This document shows positions 11,139 through 19,539 of a stretch of DNA of 64,000 nucleotides, piece after piece. A program made the position numbers and the translations under genes. The DNA is from Pseudovirgaria hyperparasitica (lineage: Eukaryota > Ascomycota > Dothideomycetes > Acrospermales > Acrospermaceae): positions 1,761,494 through 1,825,493 of the forward strand of contig NW_022985549.1 of assembly GCF_010093815.1 (NCBI RefSeq). The letters run 5' to 3'. Position 1 is the stretch's first letter. Each line of letters begins with the position of its first letter. The notes beneath the pieces are model-generated. The model worked only from the letters and a program-made list of their open reading frames with translations, ran no database searches and was not told the DNA's origin.

Positions 11139-12398
11139 AGGCATTACGCTCTTCATCTGAACCGAATTCACCTGCCATGCTATCATGACATTGATTAGGC
11201 TATGCTCATATGGGTTGCGATATACCGATGGGAAGTAACTACATATGCAAAATACTAGGCCTGTTGAACTACCACTCCGTGCGTCGTACGTGTTGTAATC
11301 CATGAAAATACGTCATACATTATAAGCTGGGACCACATGCCAGGCTGCGTCCGTTGGACAGCACTCCATTACTCCATACTCAAAATCCTGGTCGGTTTGG
11401 TACTCAGTATTCTGAATCATGGAGAGCATCAGCATCTGACGCAGAGCAGCTGCAGCATGACGACGACTGGGGGCATGGTTCGCCAGTTTGAACGCGGGAC
11501 TGTGGGACGCGAGGAACGTTCCATGCATCGAAACCTGCTTTTGTAGTATATCCTCCGTCACTTGTGGTGTGGAGATGCCGTTGCCAAGCGACGTGGTTGT
11601 GTCAGGTGTAAGCGGCTACCTAGGCCGTCTGGGTGGGTACTCTATCCATTATGAAGTCAGTTCGTGAATGTAAGCGAGATGAATAACAGTGGTAAATGCT
11701 CTCTCTCTACTCAGAAGTTCACGAAGAGATGCTCCAGATGATCAAGATGATCAAGATGAAATCGTTCTCTTTAGCTTCCATAAGGCTTCGTCTATGAAGG
11801 AACAGCAAGATATAGCTGGCTCAGACTCGAGTCATAGAGCTAGATGTGTCAGATCTAGCAGCGGTAGCTAATTACAGTTAAAACATGACGCCACGCGTAA
11901 ATAGGCGAAACAACGGGACTGTGGCGCAACGTGTGGTGGTGATGCGAAGTGAATGGTGACGGCAGAAGGAAAACATGGAATGGCTTCCGATGACGATGCG
12001 ATGAGGTCAGATCGCGTCCGCGCTAATCGCAGCGAGGCCCGGCCATTGGTTACGCTCTGAATGCCTCAGGCTTAAATGTGGCGTTGCGGAAGTGGCTGGT
12101 TACACCTTCCCTGCTTGATGGTCAGTTGTGGCGCAAGCTCTATCAACATTCCTGGTCGTAAACAGGTTACAGACGTCGCATTCACTCCACTCGAGCCCAA
12201 TCGCAACACTCTCTGACGTAGCACCGCTGAACCTCACCGTGCACCACAAATACGTACTTAACTACATATACCAGCCTGTCTTCCGCCCAACAGACTGCTA
12301 TCCTCACCAACTCTTCTCTACAAAAACTTTACCGAATCCTCTCATCTTGATCAACTTCCAGACTACCTGAACTCAGACAACACTTCACCCACTTCATC
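11139..12398. other. Intergenic region upstream of the Dpr-like gene
   Basis: No convincing gene. Open frames of 60-100 codons on both strands lack recognisable domains. The final 300 bases, pyrimidine-rich and with few ATGs, look like promoter and leader of the downstream stress protein. Confidence 0.4.
12214..12219 (+). promoter_or_regulatory. CRE-like bZIP half-site TGACGT
   Basis: TGACGT lies about 185 bases before the dehydrin-like start codon. Fungal ATF/CREB-type stress factors bind such sites and Dpr genes are known stress genes, but a single 6-mer is weak evidence. Confidence 0.2.
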
Positions 12399-13388
12399 AT
12401 GTCTAACATCCTCAATAAGGTCACCACAAAGGCCGAAGAGCTCCTCCACAAGCACAACACCACCAACAACCCTAACACTGCCCATACTGCTACCGGTACC
12501 ACTACAACTACACACGGAACCACAACCACAGCTCCACATACCGGTGCTACACACCAAGGCCACTCTCACGGTGATCCAACCGGCATCTCGTCAACAGGAG
12601 CTGGTTTCGGAACAAACCACGGCACCTCGACCAACGCTGGCCCTCACAACAGCAATGTTGCAAACAAGCTCGACCCGCGCGTAGACTCCGACCGTGACGG
12701 CCGTGCTGCTCACACCGGTACTGGCTACGGCTCTACCCATCAGACTACCGGCACCACAGGTGCGTACGGCGCGAACGAGAATATCCACAGCTCCAACCAC
12801 GGCCCACACAGCTCCAACCTCGCCAACAAGCTCGACCCCCGCGTCGACTCGGACCGTGACGGCAACCGCACTGCTCCAGGAGGTGGTGACCCATCATACG
12901 GTACTCCGGGTGCTCATACAGGTACCTCGCACAGTGGAACTGGTATCGGAGGTGTAGGCCACGGCACTACTCAGCACTCCACCTTTACCCCTGGCACGCA
13001 CACCGGCACGCACACCGGTGCATACGGCAATGAGAACCCCAACAGCACAAACCATGGCCCGCACGGATCTAACCTCATGAACAAAGTCGATCCTCGCGTC
13101 GATTCCGACCGCGATGGAAACCGCACTGCTCCCGGTGGCGGTGACCCCTCGTACGGTGCTCCAGGCGCACACACGGGTAATACATATGGCACTCAGCACG
13201 GTACCACACATGGCGGCAACTCTGGCTTTGGCACGACTGGTACGTCATCGTCCTACACGCCCGGATCTGGCAATGCGTCCAACACTGCTGGTCCGCACGA
13301 CTCGAACCTCCTAAACAAGCTTGATCCTCGCGTTGACTCGGACCGTGATGGATCAAAGACGACTGGCGGAAATGCTACCTACAGGTAG
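12399..13388 (+). CDS. Dehydrin-like protein with four DPR repeats (DprA/B/C type)
   Basis: Single exon, 329 aa, very rich in Gly, Thr, His, Asn and Ser, with no hydrophobic core. Four repeats carry the core NKLDPRVDSDRDG (one copy has NKV), encoded at about 12640-12701, 12801-12920, 13056-13172 and 13289-13350. Copies 2 and 3 share a longer unit that continues into NRTAPGGGDPSYG. This DPR motif defines the dehydrin-like Dpr proteins described in Aspergillus fumigatus, which protect against oxidative, osmotic or freezing stress. The N-terminus MSNILNKVTTKAEELLHKH may form a short amphipathic helix. The protein is probably disordered and soluble; number and spacing of repeats likely vary between strains. 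Which Dpr paralogue it matches cannot be told by eye. Confidence 0.8.
   Translation: MSNILNKVTTKAEELLHKHNTTNNPNTAHTATGTTTTTHGTTTTAPHTGATHQGHSHGDPTGISSTGAGFGTNHGTSTNAGPHNSNVANKLDPRVDSDRDGRAAHTGTGYGSTHQTTGTTGAYGANENIHSSNHGPHSSNLANKLDPRVDSDRDGNRTAPGGGDPSYGTPGAHTGTSHSGTGIGGVGHGTTQHSTFTPGTHTGTHTGAYGNENPNSTNHGPHGSNLMNKVDPRVDSDRDGNRTAPGGGDPSYGAPGAHTGNTYGTQHGTTHGGNSGFGTTGTSSSYTPGSGNASNTAGPHDSNLLNKLDPRVDSDRDGSKTTGGNATYR
12640..13350 (+). repeat. Four degenerate coding repeats (about 62 nt core, long unit about 117 nt)
   Basis: Repeat cores at 12640-12701, 12801-12862, 13056-13117 and 13289-13350 encode the DPR motif. Copies 2 and 3 extend to about 117-120 nt. Synonymous differences are frequent, so the protein motif, not the DNA, seems to be conserved. 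Confidence 0.8.
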
Positions 13389-13781
13389 ATGGATGGTCAG
13401 GATCTCGTGTGTTAGCGATGGCGGACTTGCGATGGATTCTCTTATATGCTGTATTTACTATATCCATGATGAACTTTCTTCTATGACGGGATGTTGATTG
13501 AGGCGAGCATCTGGGAGGAATTGATGCTGAAATGCTTTGCACGGCATATCGGATGAATGAAAATGAATTGCACGAATGCGAGTTTGACTACCTCGATTGA
13601 GTGTTTGTACGTGTTTGTGATGGGTGCGTATTTGACGAATCTTCTTCAATGCTGAAAAGTCTTCTTCCTTCCTACTTGTAACTTGAATGAGAAGTATGTT
13701 GCACTGCCTTACCTGTGATCACCCTTCCATGCCATACGCATCGACCAGTCATCTACCAGACACGAATATACCATCCATGCC
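13389..13781. other. Convergent intergenic spacer
   Basis: Lies between the 3' ends of the Dpr-like gene and the IlvD/Edd gene. No gene or structured element was recognised. Confidence 0.5.
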
Positions 13782-15700
13782 CTACGGCAACACCCTCGGC
13801 TCACTTCTCAAAAACTCAAAATCACACCCCTCATGCGCCTGATTGACCGTCCGCTCATACAGCGCCCGATAACCCCTCGTCGCTGCCTCCCTTTGTCCAA
13901 CTCCCCCACCTCCCCTCCCCTCCCTCCTCTCCGCAATCCTCCGCCCAATCTCCTCCTCCCCAAGCTCAACGCCAATAAACCGCCTCTCAACATCCACCGC
14001 AACCCAATCCCCCGAGCGCACCACGCCAAACACACTATCCACAACCGCCGCCTCGGGACTCACATGCAGCACCACCGTCCCGCCCGCAGTGCCAGACATC
14101 CGCCCGTCGCTGATACGCAGCATGTCGCGCACGCCCTGGAGGGCTAGTTTGCGCGGGATCGGGATCAGGCCTGCTTCGGGCATGCCGGGCCCGGCGCGGG
14201 GGCCTATGGTTTGTAGGATGAGGACGGTGGAGGGTGAGACGGGGAGGTGAGGGTCGTCGATGCGGGCGGCCATGTCTGCGGGGCTGGAGAAGACGAGGCA
14301 GGGCGCGCGGTGGGTGAGGAGGGGTTTGAGCAGGCTGGCGGAGGCCTTGAGGATGCAGCCTTCGGGGGCGATGTTGCCGCGGAGGACGACGAGGGAGGAG
14401 TTTGGAGCGAGGGGGGTGGAGAGGGGGCGGATGATGGAGTGGGAGAGGGGGAAGGGGCGGAAGGGGTTTGTGGAGAGGATGGTGCGGAGGGAGGAGCCGG
14501 AGATGGTTTGGGTGTCGAGGTGGAGGAGCGGGGCGAGGGTGTGCATGAGGGCGAGCATGCCGCCGGCGTTGTGGAAGTCGGTCATGTAGTTTTCGCCGCT
14601 GGGCTTGAGGTCGAGGAGGAGTGGGGTGCGGCGGCCGATGGCGTCGATGGTGTCGAGGGTGATTTGGCCGGCGAGGGTGGGGTGGCGGTTGATGATGGCG
14701 AGGAGGTGGATGATGGCGTTGGTGGAGCCGCCGAGGGCTTGGAGGACGGTGATGGCGTTGAGGAAGTTTTCTTTGGTGAGCATTGTTTGGGGGAGGAGCT
14801 GGGTTTGCGCGGCTTGGACGGCGTTCATTCCGGTTTCTTCGGCGATGCGGAGCCGGGCGGAGGAGACGGCTGGTGCGGTTGCGCCACGGAGAGGCATGAG
14901 TCCGAGGGCGGCGGTGATGCAGGCCATTGTGCTGGCGGTGCCCATGATGCCGCATGTGCCTATCTATGGGGTCGGTGGTTTAGAAGTTGTTCGAGGGGCA
15001 TGTATTGCTGCTGACTTACCGTAGGAGCGAGTTCTTCGTTCAGCGCGGAGATGTCTTCCATGTCGATATTACCAGCTCGGAACGCAGCCCAGTTGCTTCT
15101 GCAATCTGTGCATGCACCGAGTCGTTTTCCTCTGTGGCTGCCGGGCATCATGGGCCCGGTGACTAGTGGCAGGATAGGTCTATTTGCAGATATACCGCCC
15201 ATCAGCTGTGCTGGGACAGTCTTGTCGCAGCCCAAGGAGTCTGTTAGCACTCATGCTTGCGCGAAGAAGATCCTGTACACACCTCCAATCATGACACAAG
15301 CATCCATTGGCTGGGCTTTGATCATCTCCTCCGTGTCCATGCTCATCAGGTTCCGTAGAAACATGCTTGTTGGGCTCGAAAACGCCTCATGGAGACTGAT
15401 GGTTGGAAATTCTATCGGAAGCCCGCCCTTCAACAGGATGCCTCGCTTTGTTGCTTCAATGAGTTGTGGAACATTGCCATGACACGGGTTGAAGCCCGAG
15501 AAGGTGTTTATGATTCCGATGATTGGACGTGAGAGAGCATCGTCACTCAAACCGAGAGCTTTGATAAAGACTTTTCGAAGAAAGAGAGAGAAGTGTTGAT
15601 CTCCGTACGATGTGAGGTTCTTTTTCAAGCCGACCGATATATCAAGCTGCTTAGATAGATCATAGTCGTCGTTATTTAGTGCCTTGTCTGGGTCTGACAT
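13782..15700 (-). CDS. IlvD/Edd family dehydratase (sugar-acid dehydratase-like)
   Basis: Exons 15700-15283, 15240-15020 and 14963-13782 give 606 aa. The three Cys positions expected to hold the [2Fe-2S] cluster are visible in FNPCHGN, GCDKTVPAQLM and IGTCGIMGTASTM. GGSTNAIIHLLAI, NYMTDFHNAGGM, RGNIAPEGCILK and SDGRMSGTAGGTVVLHVSPE complete the family signature. The enzyme class dehydrates 2,3-dihydroxy acids (valine/isoleucine precursor or aldonic acids) to 2-keto acids. I favour a sugar-acid dehydratase because there is no obvious mitochondrial presequence and the gene sits with SDR, Ldh2 and a dedicated regulator. An ILV3-like role is not excluded. It is divergent from the SDR gene, with a 529-bp shared promoter carrying two CGG-N7-CCG palindromes. 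Intron 1 is only 42 nt. Confidence 0.85.
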
Positions 15701-15831
15701 CGTTGCATATAGAATTCTCTGCTTTGGGATCAGAGTCCACAGAGCGATGTTCAAATATATCTTATTAAGAGAACTTCAAGCAGATGGACGTACAGATGTG
15801 GTCGTGTGTGGGTCGTCAACTGGGGACGCTT

Positions 15832-15844
15832 CGGACAACGTCCG
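15832..15844. promoter_or_regulatory. CGG-N7-CCG palindrome, putative Zn2Cys6 site 1
   Basis: CGGACAACGTCCG: arms CGGAC/GTCCG around three bases, in the promoter shared by the IlvD/Edd and SDR genes. Zn2Cys6 dimers bind paired CGG triplets at fixed spacing. A second copy differing at one base lies 170 bp away. Confidence 0.45.
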
Positions 15845-16014
15845 GGGACATTCGCGTTCCAACTTCCAGCCGGGGTCCCGTGTAGCGACGTGGTGCCAAC
15901 TTTGTTGTTAAAAGATATCCCTGGGTAGATCATCTCGCTTGCACGATCAAGTAGAGCCCCGTTTGTGTACCATGAGTGAACCTGTCCCACTTTTCTTCTT
16001 CGGCTGTAATCCGT

Positions 16015-16027
16015 CGGAGAACGTCCG
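16015..16027. promoter_or_regulatory. CGG-N7-CCG palindrome, putative Zn2Cys6 site 2
   Basis: CGGAGAACGTCCG sits inside a larger inverted repeat GTCGGA-GAACG-TCCGAC in the same divergent promoter. Twelve of 13 bases match site 1. Confidence 0.45.
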
Positions 16028-16229
16028 ACATAGTCAGGATAAACTGTAGTAGTAGAACGTGATGGTCAAAATGCGGAATTCGGCATAATCTGATAATACG
16101 AGGTCCTTCGTAATGATACATGGAGATAGAGTTGAAAAATACTGCCATATAGACACACAGCTCGTTCTGTACTCAGGTAAGCAAAACAGTACCACGAAGA
16201 AATGAGAGCTAACAGATCAGGAGGACTCA

Positions 16230-17096
16230 ATGTCAATGCTCGATCTTGCGGGGAAAGTGGTGCTCATCACAGGCTGCGGCCAGAGTGGAACTGAGGGTTG
16301 GGGCATAGGCGCTGCGTGTGCTGTTCTTCTCGCGCGTCAAGGGGCGAGCATATTTGGTGGCAATCGCACAATCCAGTCGGCAGCCATCACAAAGGCCACC
16401 ATAGAGAAGGAAGGCGGTACGTGCGATATATTCCCCACGGATGTCACGTCTTCAGACTCCGTAAAGCGACTTGTCGATGCGTGCATGGAGAGACACGGAA
16501 AGATCGATATTCTGATCAACAATGTCGGTCGTTCGGAGGCAGGTTGTCCTGCAACTCTCACAGAGGACCAATGGGACTCACAGATTGATATCAATCTCAA
16601 GAGCGTCTTCTTGACGTGTCATTATGTCCTGCCAATAATGGAGAAACAGGCGTCAGGAGGCTCTGTCGTCAGTATCGCGGTATTTTCTCACTCTATTCAT
16701 TACTACAGTTTTTCACTGACACGGATACAGAGTATCGCTGGCCTCCGTTATATCGGCAAGCCACAGGTGGGTTACTCTGCAACGAAAGCTGCAATACTGC
16801 AGTTCACAAAGGCAACGGCAGTCATCTACGCGGATCGAGGCGTGAGGCTCAATACCGTTGTGCCTGGCCTAATGGAGACGCCTTACACTAAAGAGCTGTT
16901 CATAAGATTTCCGGTTGCGGGAGGATACGAGAAATTCAAGGCGATGAGAGACTCTCAGGTACCAATGAGACGAATGGGAGATGCGTGGGACGTTGCCAAT
17001 GCGGCGTTATTCCTAGTTTCTGATGAAGCCAAGTATATCACCGGGCAGAAGATTGTTGTAGACGGTGGGATTACATCGTCGACTGGGAGACTGTAA
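16230..17096 (+). CDS. Short-chain dehydrogenase/reductase (classical SDR)
   Basis: Exons 16230-16679 and 16731-17096 give 271 aa, a typical SDR length. The Rossmann start KVVLITGCGQSGTEGWGIG is an expanded TGxxxGxG loop; NNVG, the active-site YSATK (Tyr-x-x-x-Lys) and VVPGLMETPYT follow, and the protein ends near KIVVDGGITSSTG. The NAD(P)-dependent enzyme oxidises or reduces a hydroxyl; the substrate is unknown but context suggests a sugar or sugar acid. The 51-nt intron is a multiple of three with no stop, so retained transcripts would add 17 residues just before the substrate-side SIAG segment. The start used is the first of two in-frame ATGs six bases apart. Confidence 0.88.
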   Translation: MSMLDLAGKVVLITGCGQSGTEGWGIGAACAVLLARQGASIFGGNRTIQSAAITKATIEKEGGTCDIFPTDVTSSDSVKRLVDACMERHGKIDILINNVGRSEAGCPATLTEDQWDSQIDINLKSVFLTCHYVLPIMEKQASGGSVVSIAVFSHSIHYYSFSLTRIQSIAGLRYIGKPQVGYSATKAAILQFTKATAVIYADRGVRLNTVVPGLMETPYTKELFIRFPVAGGYEKFKAMRDSQVPMRRMGDAWDVANAALFLVSDEAKYITGQKIVVDGGITSSTGRL

Positions 17097-17499
17097 TGGA
17101 AGCTGAAGACACCTGCTGCTGGTCCTGTTGTGACACTTTCCGGCTCTCTCGCCCGAGCTGGTAGATGATCATATGCAAGGTGGTGGCCGGGTCACGATAC
17201 CGGAACCATAGCCAGCCCGTTGTGAATTGACGTAGTCAGAGAGATTGGTAATGGATGATTATAACGAAATAATTCAGAGGAAAACAACGACGGATAAGAC
17301 GGACTTCCTCCGATCGAAGCCACAAGCGGTGTTTGCCGAACCAAGGGGCTTTTGGTGCTAGACCTCATCGGTACTAGCTTGACGAATACATGAAATGCGG
17401 GTAATACAGATACAATAAATCGTTAGGCAATTCTAACGATTCTGTTTGATATATCAAGACTGAAAGTCAAACAGAAAAAACTCACCCTGACCTGAAAAA
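17097..17499. other. Intergenic region between SDR and Ldh2 genes
   Basis: The 403-bp region separates two head-to-tail genes. It contains one CGG-N7-CCG element near the middle; nothing else was recognised. Confidence 0.5.
17300..17312. promoter_or_regulatory. CGG-N7-CCG element, putative Zn2Cys6 site 3
   Basis: CGGACTTCCTCCG lies 188 bases before the Ldh2-type start codon. The half-sites and spacing match sites 1 and 2 but the interior is less palindromic. Confidence 0.35.
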
Positions 17500-18564
17500 A
17501 TGGCCAATGCCCAACAAGCACGACGAGTTGTCATCACGGACAAAAATGCTCGTGCATTCGTGGAGAAGATTCTCGTCGCTAATGGCGTTCCTTCAGAGAA
17601 TGCATTAATCGTTGCAGACTGCCTCGTCCAAGCGGATCTACGGGGTGTCGACTCTCATGGCATTAATCGAATCCCTTCATATATGGCCCGCATCCGGAAC
17701 GGAGTACTATCAGCCTCAGCAAGCCCGTTGGTGAAACAGGTCACCCCAGCAGTCGTCCAAATCGACGGCCAAAACTCCTTTGGCTTTCTAGGTGCCAAGA
17801 TAGGAATGGAGAAGTGTATCGAGATGGCCTCAACATTCGGGATCGGAATGGCATCTGTCAAAGGTTCCAACCACTTCGGCATGAGCGCCTGGATAGTGCA
17901 ACAGGCTGTTGACGCAGGCATGATGAGTCTCGTGTTCACCAATTCTTCGCCTGCCCTTCCTGTTTGGGGCGGGAAAGAGAAGCTGATAGGTGTATCTCCA
18001 ATCGCTTGTGGTGCCCCAGCAGGAGATATGCCCTTCATTCTGGACATGGCACCCTCAGTCGCAGCTCGAGGGAAGATATATAAAGCGAAAAGAAGAGGAG
18101 AGAAGATACCCCTGGACTGGGCGCTAGACGCCCAAGGACGACCTACAGATGACCCAGCGGCGGCCCTTGAAGGTGTCATGCTCCCCATGGGCGGTCCAAA
18201 AGGCTCTGCGCTCGCAATAATGATGGACGTCTTCTCGGGAGTGTTCTCTGGTGCGGCTTTTGCAGGACATGTCACCAATCCATACGATCCTTCCAAGCCT
18301 GCAGATGTGGGTCACTTCCTCGTTGCAATCAAACCCGATCTATTCATGTCCATGAAGGAGTTTGAAGACAGGATGCAATACTTGTACAAAAGAGTGACAG
18401 AGTCTGAAAAGGCGCAAGGGGTCGAGCAAATCTTTTTCCCGGGTGAGATCGAGCAGCGTGTACGGAGAGAACGACTACAATCAGGGATACCATACGCTGA
18501 AGCTGAGATTGAAGCATTGAACGATGAAGCTTTGAAGGTGGGAGTAAGTCCTTTGCCGACTTGA
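17500..18564 (+). CDS. Ldh2/MDH2-type NAD(P)-dependent oxidoreductase
   Basis: Single exon, 354 aa, the full length of the malate/L-lactate (Ldh2) oxidoreductase superfamily, which includes malate, sulfolactate, ureidoglycolate and 2,3-diketogulonate dehydrogenases. Landmarks are ADLRGVDSHGINRIPSY with the catalytic His, IGMASVKGSNHFGMSAWIV, TNSSPALPVWGGKEKLIGV, DMAPSVAARGKI and LPMGGPKGSALAIMMDVFSG. The enzyme interconverts 2-hydroxy and 2-keto acids with a nicotinamide cofactor, which fits a step next to the 2-keto acid made by the IlvD/Edd enzyme. Exact substrate cannot be read from sequence. It follows the SDR gene in the same direction. Confidence 0.88.
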   Translation: MANAQQARRVVITDKNARAFVEKILVANGVPSENALIVADCLVQADLRGVDSHGINRIPSYMARIRNGVLSASASPLVKQVTPAVVQIDGQNSFGFLGAKIGMEKCIEMASTFGIGMASVKGSNHFGMSAWIVQQAVDAGMMSLVFTNSSPALPVWGGKEKLIGVSPIACGAPAGDMPFILDMAPSVAARGKIYKAKRRGEKIPLDWALDAQGRPTDDPAAALEGVMLPMGGPKGSALAIMMDVFSGVFSGAAFAGHVTNPYDPSKPADVGHFLVAIKPDLFMSMKEFEDRMQYLYKRVTESEKAQGVEQIFFPGEIEQRVRRERLQSGIPYAEAEIEALNDEALKVGVSPLPT

Positions 18565-18619
18565 AGATCCTACATCTTGTGGTATACAAATTCATAATAG
18601 TTGCCTATGTGATGACCTA

Positions 18620-19090
18620 TCATGTGCTATTCGGAATAGTTGCCCCTAGCAGTTGCCGCGGATCCAGCCCATCACTCTCATCATCCACCTCAAAGTCAAA
18701 CCTAGTTATATCTTCCTTGTAGGGCCACAAGTGCGCACTAGTAACTCTGTATACTTTAGTACAAATACGTTCCCTCAATTCCAGTAGTACTAACTCGTAA
18801 TGTTCTTTACTTGCTTGATATTCCTCTAAAGCAGTGCGATCCTTATGGTAGCTGACGAGCGCATAGTGATATCCCTTGCTCCGCTCAATGGGATTCGTGA
18901 TCGAGGGACCTCCAACTGTAAGGCGTCCATTGAGCACACATGGGAGCCGTTTCAGCGTTTTAAGTTCTGACACACACTTCTCACGAATCTGTATGGAGAC
19001 ATCGGCGCGGAACTTGAAAAGCACTGCAGGTTTTGTTTAGAATGATGCATCAGAGATGCTCTAACACTTACCAATGTGTATAACAGTCAT
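18620..19090 (-). CDS. Dabb (stress-responsive A/B barrel) domain protein
   Basis: Exons 19090-19072 and 19023-18620 give 140 aa. Spliced, the start reads MTVIHIVLFKFRADVS, the classic beginning of the dimeric alpha/beta-barrel (Dabb) fold. GYHYALVSYHKDRTALEEYQ and the following SKEHYELVL are the conserved second half. The first exon is only 19 nt; without it the N-terminal strand would be missing, which supports the model. Such small proteins act as stress proteins or as lyase or cyclase-like enzymes; no catalytic assignment is possible. A charged tail of about 25 residues follows the barrel. It is divergent from the cluster regulator, sharing a 449-bp promoter with one CGG-N7-CCG element. 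Confidence 0.8.
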
Positions 19091-19247
19091 GTTGCGTGAG
19101 TCTCTAGAAAATTGATCGGAGAATAGGGTGCCCCTTCGAGATTGGTGCCCAAGTATGAGAGGGGTTTGTCTAGGGTGTATATCTCCATCCTTGTACTATT
19201 ACCTAACTAGGTTAGATCTAGCTCTTCGGACAAGTCCTAGCGTTGTA

Positions 19248-19260
19248 CGGAGTTTGCCCG
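19248..19260. promoter_or_regulatory. CGG-N7-CCG element, putative Zn2Cys6 site 4
   Basis: CGGAGTTTGCCCG lies between the Dabb gene and the regulator gene. A partial palindrome CGGACAAGTCC lies 20 bases to the left, resembling site 1 with one base deleted. Autoregulation is a reasonable guess. Confidence 0.35.
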
Positions 19261-19539
19261 TGGACATTCATATCCATCATCATCATCACACAACACTGAC
19301 CACGCATTCCTCTAACAGAACAGTGCGAGCGACATCGGACAATTGGAGCTGAATCTTCAGTCTCTTAGATGACGCGTCTGGAACACAAATCTCAAAGAAA
19401 CGTGGTGAATATCATCTCTCAGATGCAAGCACCACTTTCTTCGTTTCATCACATAGCTCTGAGGCATTTATAAAAAGTCTCACGTCGATTAAACATCATA
19501 TTTTGCCAAGAACAGAGCGGTGCTTATCCGACTAATGAG

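Noticed and set aside
12640-13350. Possible CRISPR-like or satellite array
   Set aside because: The repeats are in frame, encode the DPR motif, and vary at synonymous sites; eukaryotic coding repeat, not CRISPR.
14035-15014. Long open frames in other frames over the IlvD/Edd gene (306 codons minus, 255 codons plus)
   Set aside because: Arg/His/Pro or Gly/Glu/Val-only proteins produced by skewed third positions; the true frame shows the full dehydratase signature.
13782-15700. Naming the gene ILV3 (branched-chain amino-acid dehydratase)
   Set aside because: No obvious mitochondrial presequence and metabolic-cluster context favour a sugar-acid dehydratase; subfamily not provable by eye.
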